64,000 nucleotides of DNA from Allomuricauda sp. (GTDB lineage: Bacteria > Bacteroidota > Bacteroidia > Flavobacteriales > Flavobacteriaceae). Within the stretch, counting starts at the first letter, position 1. Every line of letters starts with the position of its first letter. The notes below the pieces were generated by a model. The model ran no database searches, was not told the DNA's origin, and worked only from the letters and a program-made list of their open reading frames with translations. Made by a program: the position numbers and the translations under genes. Shown here one piece after another: positions 52,774-61,371 of this stretch. The stretch is taken from contig RHLF01000001.1 of assembly GCA_003712125.1 (NCBI GenBank), positions 806,001-870,000 of the forward strand, given 5' to 3'.

Positions 52774-54375
52774 TTAAGAAGAGCAATCGCAAAGCTTGAG
52801 CTTGGTACCCGGTTGGAGTTTGTTTCCGCTCAAATCGTTCCATTGTTTCAAATTTTCAATTGACACGCCCGGATATTTTCTTGAAATCGTCCAAAGCGAA
52901 TCTCCTTCACGAACCGTATGTACTTTCGATCCAGCAGCCAAGGTGGTTGCCCCAGAATTGCCTTTTTTAGGCGTTAGAGCAGCTCCTTTTTTCTGGCTCT
53001 TTGGCAAATAGGGTTTTCTAGGATATATGGTCAATCGTTGTCCGATCCTAAGGTTGTTGCTTCGAAGGCCATTCCAGCGTTTTATCTGACTGACTCCCAC
53101 GCCATATCGCTCTGCGATCTTTCCCAAATAATCCCCGCTGCGCACTTTGTATCGAATCTGGCTCTTGGTTTGCACAAGCTCTGGGAGCGGTTTCTCCATA
53201 GAGTCCAACTGTTTTTTGACATAAGCATATATTTCCTTTTCGTTGGCAACAAACTCACCAATCATCGTTTTTGGCAAGCGCAGCGCATAGGGCTTGTTTT
53301 CAATTTTTGGAATAATATTTAGCTTGTAGGAGGGATTCAGAACTTCAAGTTCTTCCGTTTTGATGTTCAAGATTTCTGAAATCTGATTAAAGGTAATGGT
53401 GTTCTTAACCAAGACTGTGTCTGTGTCAAAATAGGGCCGTTCAGCGTTTTTCATCGCCAAGCCATGTTCTTCAGCGTATTCAAACAAATACATCGTTGCC
53501 AAAAAAGCAGGTACATAGCCTGCAGTTTCACGTGGAAGAAACGGTCTGATATTCCAGTAGTTTGTATAGCCTCCCGACCTTCTTATCGCTTTATTTACAT
53601 TGCCAGGTCCAGAATTATAGGCTGCAAGGGCCAAATCCCAGTCTCCGAATATGTCATAAAGTTTTGAAAGGTATTTACAAGCTGCCTTCGTAGCCATTAT
53701 GGGATCACTTCGTTCATCTACGTAACTGCTCACATCCAGGTCGTACATTTTTCCGGTGCTGTACATAAATTGCCAAATGCCTGTGGCCCCTACCCTTGAA
53801 CGCGCCCTTGGGTTCAAGGCCGATTCTACGATGGCCAAATACTTTATCTCAAGTGGGATGTTGTGGTTGTCCAATTCTTGCTCAAACAAGGGGAAGTAAA
53901 ATTGGCTCGCGGTAAGCATTCGCTCTATTAAACCCTTTCTTCGCTTTAGAAATGATTTGATCACACTTTCAAGAGATGGATTGTACGCTATTCGAAATGG
54001 CGTTTTTTCGTCAAGCCTTTTTAATCTTGCCTTTAAGGTGTCTGTCGGCAGCTCATCAACTATTGCGTTGTCTAAAGGTGATTGCACTTCTTCCAACATT
54101 TCAGGAAATCTGGAAGCGGTTTCATACAGCTCATTGAGCCATAAACTATCGTACTTTTTTGCTATTTCGTTGTCTTCTAATGTAACGCCTTTCTCCGTGA
54201 TGGACTGCCCTTGAACAAGCAAGGAACCATCCAACCTGTTCGGATTTGAAATTGGTAGTGCAAATGAAGTTCTTGTGGTGTCAGAAGCGATTTTGGTCGA
54301 ATCAGCTACTTGGGCATTCAATAGTAGTGTGCCAGTTAATATCCATAAAAAGAGCGTCTTTCCGAAGGCGTTCAT
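52774..54375 (-). CDS. MltD-like lytic transglycosylase with two LysM domains
   Basis: 533 residues from ATG 54375 (MNAFGKTLFLWILTG), with a signal peptide at about 1-21. An SLT catalytic domain spans ~170-310, with the Glu in IVESALNPRARS, GATGIWQFM and AYNSGPGNVNKA. Two C-terminal LysM modules follow (YKVRSGDYLGKIAERYGV and HTVREGDSLWTISRKYPG), binding peptidoglycan. The enzyme cleaves glycan strands with formation of 1,6-anhydroMurNAc. An upstream in-frame start at 54429 is less plausible. Confidence 0.92.
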   Translation of the reverse strand: MNAFGKTLFLWILTGTLLLNAQVADSTKIASDTTRTSFALPISNPNRLDGSLLVQGQSITEKGVTLEDNEIAKKYDSLWLNELYETASRFPEMLEEVQSPLDNAIVDELPTDTLKARLKRLDEKTPFRIAYNPSLESVIKSFLKRRKGLIERMLTASQFYFPLFEQELDNHNIPLEIKYLAIVESALNPRARSRVGATGIWQFMYSTGKMYDLDVSSYVDERSDPIMATKAACKYLSKLYDIFGDWDLALAAYNSGPGNVNKAIRRSGGYTNYWNIRPFLPRETAGYVPAFLATMYLFEYAEEHGLAMKNAERPYFDTDTVLVKNTITFNQISEILNIKTEELEVLNPSYKLNIIPKIENKPYALRLPKTMIGEFVANEKEIYAYVKKQLDSMEKPLPELVQTKSQIRYKVRSGDYLGKIAERYGVGVSQIKRWNGLRSNNLRIGQRLTIYPRKPYLPKSQKKGAALTPKKGNSGATTLAAGSKVHTVREGDSLWTISRKYPGVSIENLKQWNDLSGNKLQPGTKLKLCDCSS

Positions 54376-54436
54376 TTTGACGTTGATTGGTTTGGGACTA
54401 ACGAAAATATAATTTTTCACGAAATACAAAAATTAT

Positions 54437-54472
54437 GGGGGTTAAACCCGAGTTATAAACCGGTCAACCCCC
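54437..54472 (-). terminator. Possible terminator after pgk
   Basis: GGGGGTT (54437-54443) and AACCCCC (54466-54472) form a stem around a 22-base loop that contains a further imperfect ACC/GGT pairing. On the minus strand it is followed by ATAATTTTTGTATTTC. Confidence 0.45.
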
Positions 54473-54493
54473 AACTTTTTTATAACGTAAACT

Positions 54494-55684
54494 TTAGTCC
54501 AATATTGCAGCTATACCAGGCAAGGTGCGCCCTTCCAGGCTTTCTAACATGGCCCCACCACCGGTCGACACATAGCTTACTTTATCTTGAAAGCCAAACT
54601 GTTTTACTGCGGCAACGGAATCTCCCCCACCTACTAAAGAAAAGGCGCCGTTCTCGGTGGCCGTGTCCACAAAGTTGCCAATAGCTATGGTTCCTTTTGA
54701 AAAATTCTCCATTTCAAAAACACCTACTGGGCCATTCCATAAAATCGTTTTTGAATTTAGGATCACCGCTTTGAAATTTTCAAGGCTTGCTGGTCCAGCA
54801 TCAAGTCCTTGCCAGCCCTCTTCAATTGCATCAACAGCACTTATTTTGGTTTCCGCATTGTTGTCAAAAGCGTTAGCAGCAATAACATCTACTGGCAGGT
54901 GAACCGACACTCCTTTCGCTTCAGCTTCCTTTAATATATTGATTGCGAGATCTAACTTGTCGTCCTCACAAATGGAATCGCCCACTTGACCTCCTTTGGC
55001 TTTGACGAAGGTGTAGGTCATTCCTCCCCCGATAATCAGATTGTCAATTTTATCTAGAATATTTTCAATGATGGTAATCTTCGAGGACACTTTTGCCCCG
55101 CCTAAAATTGCCGTCACCGGTTTCTCTCCAGTTTGCATGACTTTTTCAATCGCCTTGATTTCGTTGGCGAGCAGGTATCCGAAACATTTGTTGCCTTCAA
55201 AAAAATCTGCCACAATTGTGGTTGATGCATGCGCTCGATGCGCAGTTCCAAAAGCATCATTTACATAAATGTCTCCGTTTTTCGAGAGCTTTTCGGCAAA
55301 CGCCTTGTCGCCAGACTCTTCTTCCGCATAAAAGCGAAGATTTTCCAATAGTAGCACTTCACCATCTTCCAATTGCTCGACCATCGTTTCCACCGATTCT
55401 CCAACACAGTCAGAAATGAATTTTACTTCAACCCCAATAATCTCAGAAACCTTCTGGCAAATGTGCTGTAATGACATATCGGGATTGACCTTCCCCTTAG
55501 GTCGGCCCAAGTGACTCATCAAAATGGCGCTGCCCCCGTCTTCAAGCACTTTCAAAATGGTGGGTTTGGCCGCTTCGATCCTACTTGAATCGGTAACGTT
55601 AAACTCAGCGTCCAATGGCACGTTGAAGTCTACCCGTATTAATGCCTTTTTGCCTTCAAAATTGAAATCGTCAACTGTTTTCAT
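54494..55684 (-). CDS. pgk: Phosphoglycerate kinase
   Basis: 396 residues from ATG 55684 ([23 protein letters not shown]). The substrate-binding [19 protein letters not shown] and [11 protein letters not shown] motifs, [12 protein letters not shown] and the C-terminal VGGGDSVAA loop are all in place. It transfers phosphate from 1,3-bisphosphoglycerate to ADP in glycolysis. It has its own promoter at 55704-55732. Confidence 0.98.
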   Translation of the reverse strand: MKTVDDFNFEGKKALIRVDFNVPLDAEFNVTDSSRIEAAKPTILKVLEDGGSAILMSHLGRPKGKVNPDMSLQHICQKVSEIIGVEVKFISDCVGESVETMVEQLEDGEVLLLENLRFYAEEESGDKAFAEKLSKNGDIYVNDAFGTAHRAHASTTIVADFFEGNKCFGYLLANEIKAIEKVMQTGEKPVTAILGGAKVSSKITIIENILDKIDNLIIGGGMTYTFVKAKGGQVGDSICEDDKLDLAINILKEAEAKGVSVHLPVDVIAANAFDNNAETKISAVDAIEEGWQGLDAGPASLENFKAVILNSKTILWNGPVGVFEMENFSKGTIAIGNFVDTATENGAFSLVGGGDSVAAVKQFGFQDKVSYVSTGGGAMLESLEGRTLPGIAAILD

Positions 55685-55703
55685 CAATTCAACTATTTGA
55701 TGC

Positions 55704-55732
55704 CAAAAGTAATTATTTCATTTCCTTACCAA
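55704..55732 (-). promoter_or_regulatory. Bacteroidota-type promoter for pgk
   Basis: CTTTGG box (TTG at 55732-55730), 18-base spacer and TACTTTTG (55711-55704) on the minus strand, 19 bases before the pgk ATG. Confidence 0.75.
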
Positions 55733-55811
55733 AGCTTCGGCACAGAATATTTTTGATAGGTGCAACTTGCCTTATCCCTTCACCAACATAGCAAATAATG
55801 TATATTTGAAA

Positions 55812-56960
55812 ATGCTTTTTACCGATGTTTTGGGAGACAGTCACCAAAAGGCCCATTTGATCAGTTCTGCAGATAAAGGGAGAATTGCGCATGCCCAGTT
55901 GTTTGTTGGGCCAGAAGGGTCAGGAACCCTTCCTACGGCTTTGGCGTATGCCACCTATTTGCTCTGCCTACAACACCAGAACAAACCAGACCTCTACGAG
56001 GCTTGTTTGGCAAAATGCAGGTCACTAAATCATCCCGATCTTCATTTTGCATTTCCAGTCGCCAATACAGATAAGGTAAAGTCTCATGCTGTGAGCGATG
56101 TCTATATGGATGATTGGAGGGCTTTCATAAAAGAGCAGGCGTACGGAAACCTATTTGACTGGTACAGGCAAATGGGCATCGAAAGAAAACAAGGCCAAAT
56201 TGGGGTGTTGGAGGCCCAAGAGATTGTTAAAAAACTGCAGTTAAAATCTTATGAGGGTGGTTATAAGGTGTTACTTGTTTGGATGGCTGAAAAAATGAAT
56301 CCCAGTGCCTCAAATAAGCTGTTAAAACTAATTGAAGAGCCTCCGGAAAAAACAGTGATAATTTTGATTGCGGAAGACGATGAACAACTCATTAAAACCA
56401 TTAGGTCGCGCTGTCAATTGTTACAATTTAATCCCTTGCCCCAAGCTGTAATTGTTGAATCGCTGAAGGAAAAGGGCTTAAACGAAGAAGCCGCAATTAA
56501 GATTGCGCACGAGGCCCACGGAAACTACAATAAGGCCTTGGACCTCATGCGAAATGATTCAGAGGACCTCATTTTTGAAAAATGGTTTGTGCAATGGATG
56601 CGAAGCGCTTTTAAAGCGAAAGGCAATAAAGCTGCCATACATCAATTGCTGCTATGGAGTGAAGGGGTGGCACGAACAGGTCGAGAAGCCCAGAAAAAGT
56701 TCTTGGAATATTGTTTGTCTACGATGAGACAGGCGCTACTACTTAATTATGGTGCAAAAGACTTGGTATACCTTAGCATGCATACCCCTGATTTTGATTT
56801 GAATAAATTTGCTCCCTTTGTTCATGAAAACAATATTGAGCTCATCTCCCATGAGCTCGAAAAGGCCATTCTTCACGTTGAAAGAAATGGAAATTCAAAA
56901 CTGATCTTTACCGATTTATCTATAAAACTCACTCGCCTACTTCATATGAAAGCGGCTTAA
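55812..56960 (+). CDS. holB: DNA polymerase III delta' subunit
   Basis: 382 residues from ATG 55812 (MLFTDVLGDSHQKAHLISSADKGR). An AAA+ clamp-loader fold is shown by RIAHAQLFVGPEGSGTLPTALAYATYL near 25-50, where the P-loop lacks the usual Gly-Lys, as expected for the non-hydrolysing delta' subunit. The sensor-like KMNPSASNKLLKLIEEPPE near 172 and IRSRCQLL near 216 are family hallmarks. It works with delta and tau to load the beta clamp. Confidence 0.9.
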   Translation: MLFTDVLGDSHQKAHLISSADKGRIAHAQLFVGPEGSGTLPTALAYATYLLCLQHQNKPDLYEACLAKCRSLNHPDLHFAFPVANTDKVKSHAVSDVYMDDWRAFIKEQAYGNLFDWYRQMGIERKQGQIGVLEAQEIVKKLQLKSYEGGYKVLLVWMAEKMNPSASNKLLKLIEEPPEKTVIILIAEDDEQLIKTIRSRCQLLQFNPLPQAVIVESLKEKGLNEEAAIKIAHEAHGNYNKALDLMRNDSEDLIFEKWFVQWMRSAFKAKGNKAAIHQLLLWSEGVARTGREAQKKFLEYCLSTMRQALLLNYGAKDLVYLSMHTPDFDLNKFAPFVHENNIELISHELEKAILHVERNGNSKLIFTDLSIKLTRLLHMKAA

Positions 56961-56971
56961 AACTTTTTGAT

Positions 56972-57370
56972 ATGCACCTCCATTTTTATGAAAATGCTAC
57001 AGAGACTGTATTGTTGGTTTTTTTGATCATTGTATTCTTGCAAAGTGGTCTCGATAAAATTCTCGATTGGAAAGGTAACCTCAGTTGGCTCAAAGATCAC
57101 TTCTCAAAATCTATATTGAAAAGCGGGGTGCCTATGCTGTTGTTCGTGATTACTTTGTTTGAATTGGCTACTGCCTTACTATCGGTCGCTGGCCTTTTGC
57201 ATCTATTGCTTCATGATGACAAGACTTTTGTTTTTTATGGTGCTTTAATGGCATGTTTTTCATTGCTCATGTTATTGTTCGGTCAGCGTGTGGCGAAAGA
57301 TTACGACGGTGCCCGAACTGTGGTTATTTACTTGGTGCCTGCGGTAATTTTGCTTTTTTTGGTGCAATAA
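56972..57370 (+). CDS. DoxX family membrane protein
   Basis: 132 residues with four membrane helices (about 12-28, 48-68, 73-95, 108-130). The second half (FLQSGLDKILDWKGNLSWLKDHF) fits the DoxX/DoxD family, whose roles are mostly unknown. It follows holB by 11 bases and ends at a bidirectional terminator. Confidence 0.82.
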   Translation: MHLHFYENATETVLLVFLIIVFLQSGLDKILDWKGNLSWLKDHFSKSILKSGVPMLLFVITLFELATALLSVAGLLHLLLHDDKTFVFYGALMACFSLLMLLFGQRVAKDYDGARTVVIYLVPAVILLFLVQ

Positions 57371-57371
57371 A

Positions 57372-57402
57372 AAACCCTGAGCGCAATGCCCAGGGTCTTT
57401 AT
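57372..57402. terminator. Bidirectional terminator between the DoxX and Skp-like genes
   Basis: ACCCTG (57374-57379) and CAGGGT (57391-57396) with inner GC pairing. On the plus strand it is followed by CTTTAT, on the minus strand by a T run (TTTTTTATTG), so it can serve both convergent genes. Confidence 0.75.
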
Positions 57403-57422
57403 ATCATGTCTTTTAATTAGAC

Positions 57423-57932
57423 CTAGTTTTTGTATTTATCATTCAGAAGTTTGAGTATTTCTTGTGTAAGGTCCTTAGTGTCAGAACCATACAATACACT
57501 TCCTCCATCTCCGCCACCCAAGATATAGGTATATCCGTTGGCTTTACCGTAGGCTTGTATCTCTTTTTTAACCTTGCTAACCACACTATCCATTTCGGTT
57601 TGCCCTTGGGTTTGAAGCTGAACTTCTTCCTGCTGCAATTGTTGCCCCATAAATTGGGCGCGCTGTTGCATTAACCCATATTCTTCCTGTGCCTTTTTCT
57701 GGGACATAGATTGCGCCTTGGTTTGAAACGTCTTTAATTCAAAGTCAAAGGCCTGTGAAATACTGTCTCGTTTTTTAGCAAGCACATCTGCTTTTGATTT
57801 ATACTTGCCCTCTACATCAATTTTTTCTTGATAGCCATCCATTAATTTCCCATTATCGACATAGCCGATTTTGTCTTGTTGGCAGGAGGCAATTAAAAAT
57901 GTCGCTGCAATCAGCGCTAACTTTTTCATCAT
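57423..57932 (-). CDS. OmpH/Skp-like lipoprotein
   Basis: 169 residues. The lipoprotein signal ends LIASC with Cys17. The mature part is a long Gln/Lys-rich coiled coil (about 45-125) followed by the conserved YTYILGGGDGGSVLYGSDTKDLTQEIL, the standard OmpH/Skp family ending. These are periplasmic chaperones for outer-membrane proteins; this one is lipid-anchored. A -7 element (57951-57958) lies 18 bases upstream. Confidence 0.93.
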   Translation of the reverse strand: MMKKLALIAATFLIASCQQDKIGYVDNGKLMDGYQEKIDVEGKYKSKADVLAKKRDSISQAFDFELKTFQTKAQSMSQKKAQEEYGLMQQRAQFMGQQLQQEEVQLQTQGQTEMDSVVSKVKKEIQAYGKANGYTYILGGGDGGSVLYGSDTKDLTQEILKLLNDKYKN

Positions 57933-57950
57933 CTTTCATTTAAGGTTCGG

Positions 57951-57958
57951 CAAAAATA
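57951..57958 (-). promoter_or_regulatory. -7 element for the Skp-like gene
   Basis: TATTTTTG on the minus strand, 18 bases upstream of the ATG at 57932. Confidence 0.4.
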
Positions 57959-58149
57959 GGGAAAGCTATCAAATAGGCCTTGATGAATCTTGAAATTGGA
58001 AAATTAAAAATATAAATATAATCTATCGATAAAATATGAATGCATTGTTTTTATCTATTTGTATGGCGTGGAATTAAAGCTTCTACAGCTTGTTTTCAAA
58101 TTGCCATAGTGCAGCATTCTTGTTCGCAACAAACTGCCGTTAGAGCTGC

Positions 58150-58989
58150 TTAGGTGTCTTTTTGTTGCTTTTTTAAGACATAAATTCGAGAAGAGTATTC
58201 TCCAGTAAACAATGCACGTAGATTGGAGTATGCTCCAATTACCAATCCTTTGATGAAACTGGCCCTACTGCCTTTATACCTTTCTGATAAAATTGAAACA
58301 TAGAAGGCATCAAACCACATGGGCTTGGTTGAAATAATTTCGCAACCCGAATCTGAAAAAAGAAGTTCGATTGACTTTTTAGAAAAATGCCACAAATGTC
58401 TGGGTACATCAAACCCGGCCCAATGGATATTGTAGTAATGTGCATCGAATGACTTGAAATTTGGCACGGCAATAATCAAAGTTCCATTTTCCTCTAATAA
58501 TGATGTCAGTTTTCGAATTGAACCTTCTAAATCAGAAAAATGTTCTAGCACATGCCATAAGGTGATCACCTGAAAATTTTGTTCGGAAACATGCTCGAGA
58601 GATGGGTAGGCAACAACCCCTTTTTCCTTGGCCTTTTGTTGTGCTTTTAAATTGGGCTCCACGCCATTTACCTGCCATCCGCTTGTTTTCGCCATGACCA
58701 AAAAATCCCCAGTTCCGGAACCCACATCAAGCAGGCTCTTTTTGTTCCCTGTGCCTCTTTCAATTAAACGCACCTTCCTTTTTAGATTGAATCGCTTTAC
58801 CTTTTGGTAGACTCTATCAAAAAAAGTTTGCGTTGCATCTGTATGGGAAATATAATCGGGGCTGTCATAATAGGTTTCGATATTACTCGGTTTTGGATGT
58901 GTGACAAGCATGTCTTTTTCCTCATCATATATGAGCATAAACTCTTCTTGAGAAACTGAGTAATCTTTGATCTTAAGATAAAGGTTCAT
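58150..58989 (-). CDS. Class I SAM-dependent methyltransferase
   Basis: 279 residues. The N-terminal KPSNIETYYDSPDYISHT leads to the SAM loop SLLDVGSGTGDF near 88-99, with VITLWHVLEHFSDLEGSI near 140, typical of the Methyltransf_23 group that often modifies sugars or lipids. The target is unknown. A -7 element (59024-59031) and a parS-like palindrome (59059-59074) lie upstream, between it and mnmG. Confidence 0.87.
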   Translation of the reverse strand: MNLYLKIKDYSVSQEEFMLIYDEEKDMLVTHPKPSNIETYYDSPDYISHTDATQTFFDRVYQKVKRFNLKRKVRLIERGTGNKKSLLDVGSGTGDFLVMAKTSGWQVNGVEPNLKAQQKAKEKGVVAYPSLEHVSEQNFQVITLWHVLEHFSDLEGSIRKLTSLLEENGTLIIAVPNFKSFDAHYYNIHWAGFDVPRHLWHFSKKSIELLFSDSGCEIISTKPMWFDAFYVSILSERYKGSRASFIKGLVIGAYSNLRALFTGEYSSRIYVLKKQQKDT

Positions 58990-59023
58990 GGAAACAATTG
59001 GGAACTAATCCTTTTTCGCAGTT

Positions 59024-59031
59024 CAAATATA
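59024..59031 (-). promoter_or_regulatory. -7 element for the 58150-58989 methyltransferase
   Basis: TATATTTG on the minus strand, 34 bases before the ATG at 58989. The -33 region would fall next to the parS-like site at 59059-59074. Confidence 0.35.
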
Positions 59032-59058
59032 AGGCAAAGCGATGTCTCTATTTAAAGA

Positions 59059-59074
59059 TGTTCCACGTGGAACA
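59059..59074. other. parS-like ParB-binding palindrome
   Basis: TGTTCCACGTGGAACA, a perfect 16-base palindrome that matches the ParB/Spo0J site consensus TGTTnCACGTGnAACA. It lies 7 bases downstream of the mnmG stop codon. Confidence 0.7.
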
Positions 59075-59081
59075 TTCACAT

Positions 59082-60950
59082 TTATCGGCCCAGGAAAATG
59101 AGCAAGACGCTTATGTCGGACGGAGAAACACCACTAATTCTCGAGGCTTGGGAAATCGTCGCCGGACGAATAGATTCCAACTTTTCACGAGCCTCATAAG
59201 ACAGAGACTTTATCTTTTTATAGTCAAAATTTTCAGGGATTTTTACTGCCTCAAGACGATGAAGTTTGTCTGCATTTTGTTTTTCTTTTTCTATATATCC
59301 TGAATATTTCACCTGTATTTCGGCTTGCTCTAACACCTCTGTCCCCAACTTGTTTGCTTGTACATAATCTGCAACCTTCTCAAGCCTTAACATATGATTC
59401 ATGGTGACCTTTGGTCGCGCAAAAACCTTAAACATCTTGTCAGACTGTGTTACCGTTGAGGAGCCTACCTCTTCTAAGATGGGATTAATATCTTCCTTCT
59501 GATAACTTGTTTGTTTAAAAAAATCAACGAACTTTTTTGATTGAAGTTCTTTGTCTTCCATTCTTCGAAGACGCTCATCAGACACAAGGCCAAGTTCATA
59601 GCCCTTTGGAGTAAGCCTTAAATCAGCATTATCTTGTCGCAGCAGGGTGCGATATTCTGCCCTCGAAGTAAACATGCGATAGGGTTCTTCGGTGCCTTTG
59701 GTGATTAGATCATCTATCAAAACCCCTATATAGGCTTCATCACGATTCAGCACAAAGGGGTCCTTTTCCCATATTTTTAAATGGGCATTTATACCTGCCA
59801 TCAGTCCTTGGGAGGCAGCCTCTTCATACCCTGTTGTGCCGTTGATCTGGCCTGCAAAATACAAGTTGTTGATCAATTTGGTTTCTAGTGTATTCTTTAA
59901 TTGTGTTGGCGGAAAGTAATCGTACTCAATGGCATAACCAGGTCTAAAAAACTTCACCTTTTCAAAACCTTTCACAGATCTTAAAGCCTTAAACTGAACA
60001 TCCTCTGGCAAGGAAGTAGAAAATCCATTCACATAAACCTCAACGGTATTCCACCCCTCTGGTTCTACAAAAATTTGATGTGCATCTTTATCTGCAAAAC
60101 GATGAATCTTGTCTTCAATGGATGGACAGTAGCGCGGACCGATACTTTTTATGCGACCATTAAACATTGGTGATCGATCAAAACCCTCACGTAACAACTC
60201 ATGAACTTCTTTGCTTGTATGGGTCATGTGACAATCCCTTTGATTTTGCAACAAGGGTGTGTCGAGATATGAAAACTTTTCTGGGTTACTATCTCCAGGC
60301 TGCGGAATCATAACGTCATAGTTCAAAGAACGACCATCAACACGAGGTGGCGTTCCCGTTTTCATACGGCCACTATCAAAACCAATATCGACCAATTGTT
60401 CGGTTATACCTGTTGCCGCGCGTTCACCTGCGCGGCCACCACCAAACTGTTTTTCACCTATGTGTATCAATCCGTTTAGAAAAGTTCCATTGGTGAGCAC
60501 CACGGCTTTCGAATGAATATCCAATCCTAAGGAAGTTCGAACCCCCACCACTTTACCTTTGGCAACCAATAATCCCGCCACCATTTCTTGGTAAAAATCT
60601 ACATTCTCAGTTTGTTCCAACATTAGACGCCACTCTTCAGCAAAACGCATTCTGTCATTCTGCGCCCGCGGACTCCACATGGCTGGGCCCTTTGATTTGT
60701 TGAGCATCTTAAATTGAATCGCTGACCTGTCCGTAACTATTCCGCTATATCCCCCCAACGCATCTATCTCACGAACAATTTGCCCCTTTGCAATTCCGCC
60801 CATTGCAGGATTACAAGACATCTGCCCAATAGTTTGCAAGTTCATGGTAACCAAAAGGGTTTTTGACCCCATGTTGGCCGCCGCTGCCGTAGCTTCCGCT
60901 CCGGCATGACCACCGCCTACTACTATAATATCGTATTCCTTATCAAACAT
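59082..60950 (-). CDS. mnmG: tRNA uridine-5-carboxymethylaminomethyl modification enzyme MnmG (GidA)
   Basis: 622 residues, the full family length. The FAD-binding VVGGGHAGAEAT is at 10-21, with SCNPAMGGIAKGQ near 46-58, FFPPTQLKNTLETK near 346 and GLMAGINAHLK near 387. With MnmE it forms 5-carboxymethylaminomethyl-uridine at tRNA wobble positions. The gene is 1 base downstream of ybeY and is bracketed by two parS-like palindromes; gidA is classically near the replication origin. Confidence 0.98.
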   Translation of the reverse strand: MFDKEYDIIVVGGGHAGAEATAAAANMGSKTLLVTMNLQTIGQMSCNPAMGGIAKGQIVREIDALGGYSGIVTDRSAIQFKMLNKSKGPAMWSPRAQNDRMRFAEEWRLMLEQTENVDFYQEMVAGLLVAKGKVVGVRTSLGLDIHSKAVVLTNGTFLNGLIHIGEKQFGGGRAGERAATGITEQLVDIGFDSGRMKTGTPPRVDGRSLNYDVMIPQPGDSNPEKFSYLDTPLLQNQRDCHMTHTSKEVHELLREGFDRSPMFNGRIKSIGPRYCPSIEDKIHRFADKDAHQIFVEPEGWNTVEVYVNGFSTSLPEDVQFKALRSVKGFEKVKFFRPGYAIEYDYFPPTQLKNTLETKLINNLYFAGQINGTTGYEEAASQGLMAGINAHLKIWEKDPFVLNRDEAYIGVLIDDLITKGTEEPYRMFTSRAEYRTLLRQDNADLRLTPKGYELGLVSDERLRRMEDKELQSKKFVDFFKQTSYQKEDINPILEEVGSSTVTQSDKMFKVFARPKVTMNHMLRLEKVADYVQANKLGTEVLEQAEIQVKYSGYIEKEKQNADKLHRLEAVKIPENFDYKKIKSLSYEAREKLESIRPATISQASRISGVSPSDISVLLIFLGR

Positions 60951-60951
60951 C

Positions 60952-61371
60952 CTATAGTTCCACGTGGAACAATTTTATCAATTCATTTTCCTTATTGCGC
61001 ATAACTTCTTTTTGGGGTGTCGTCTTATCATCGTATCCCATTAGATGCAATACGCCATGCACCATAACCCTTTTTAATTCTTCTTCAAAACTGACTTCAA
61101 ACATCATAGCGTTCTCTTCCACCCTTTCAGTTGAAATAAAAATATCACCTGAAATCTCACCCACTGTTGCATAGTCGAAAGTTATTATATCTGTTAATGT
61201 ATTATGATGCAAATACTTCAGGTTTATTTCAGACAGATACAAGTCATTGCAGAAAATATAGTTTAACGCTCCCAACTCTTTCTTTTCAGCAAGGTGTACT
61301 CTAATAATCCAATCGGTATATTCTTGGCTATTTTGAAGAAGAAAATTACTCTCGTAATGGTACGTTATCAT
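60952..61371 (-). CDS. ybeY: rRNA maturation RNase YbeY
   Basis: 139 residues. The metalloprotein core reads VHGVLHLMGYDD, giving His105 and His109 as zinc ligands; the third position, usually His, is Asp115 here (YDDKTTPQKEVMRNKE). LTDIITFDYA and SGDIFIS upstream match the family. It processes 16S rRNA 3' ends and takes part in ribosome quality control. Its start overlaps the large DUF4175 gene by 26 bases. The last codons contain a parS-like site. Confidence 0.93.
   Translation of the reverse strand: MITYHYESNFLLQNSQEYTDWIIRVHLAEKKELGALNYIFCNDLYLSEINLKYLHHNTLTDIITFDYATVGEISGDIFISTERVEENAMMFEVSFEEELKRVMVHGVLHLMGYDDKTTPQKEVMRNKENELIKLFHVEL
60957..60970. other. Second parS-like ParB-binding palindrome
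   Basis: GTTCCACGTGGAAC, a perfect 14-base palindrome (the 16-base form has one mismatch at the left end). It overlaps the last codons of ybeY and lies 7 bases ahead of the mnmG start. Confidence 0.65.
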
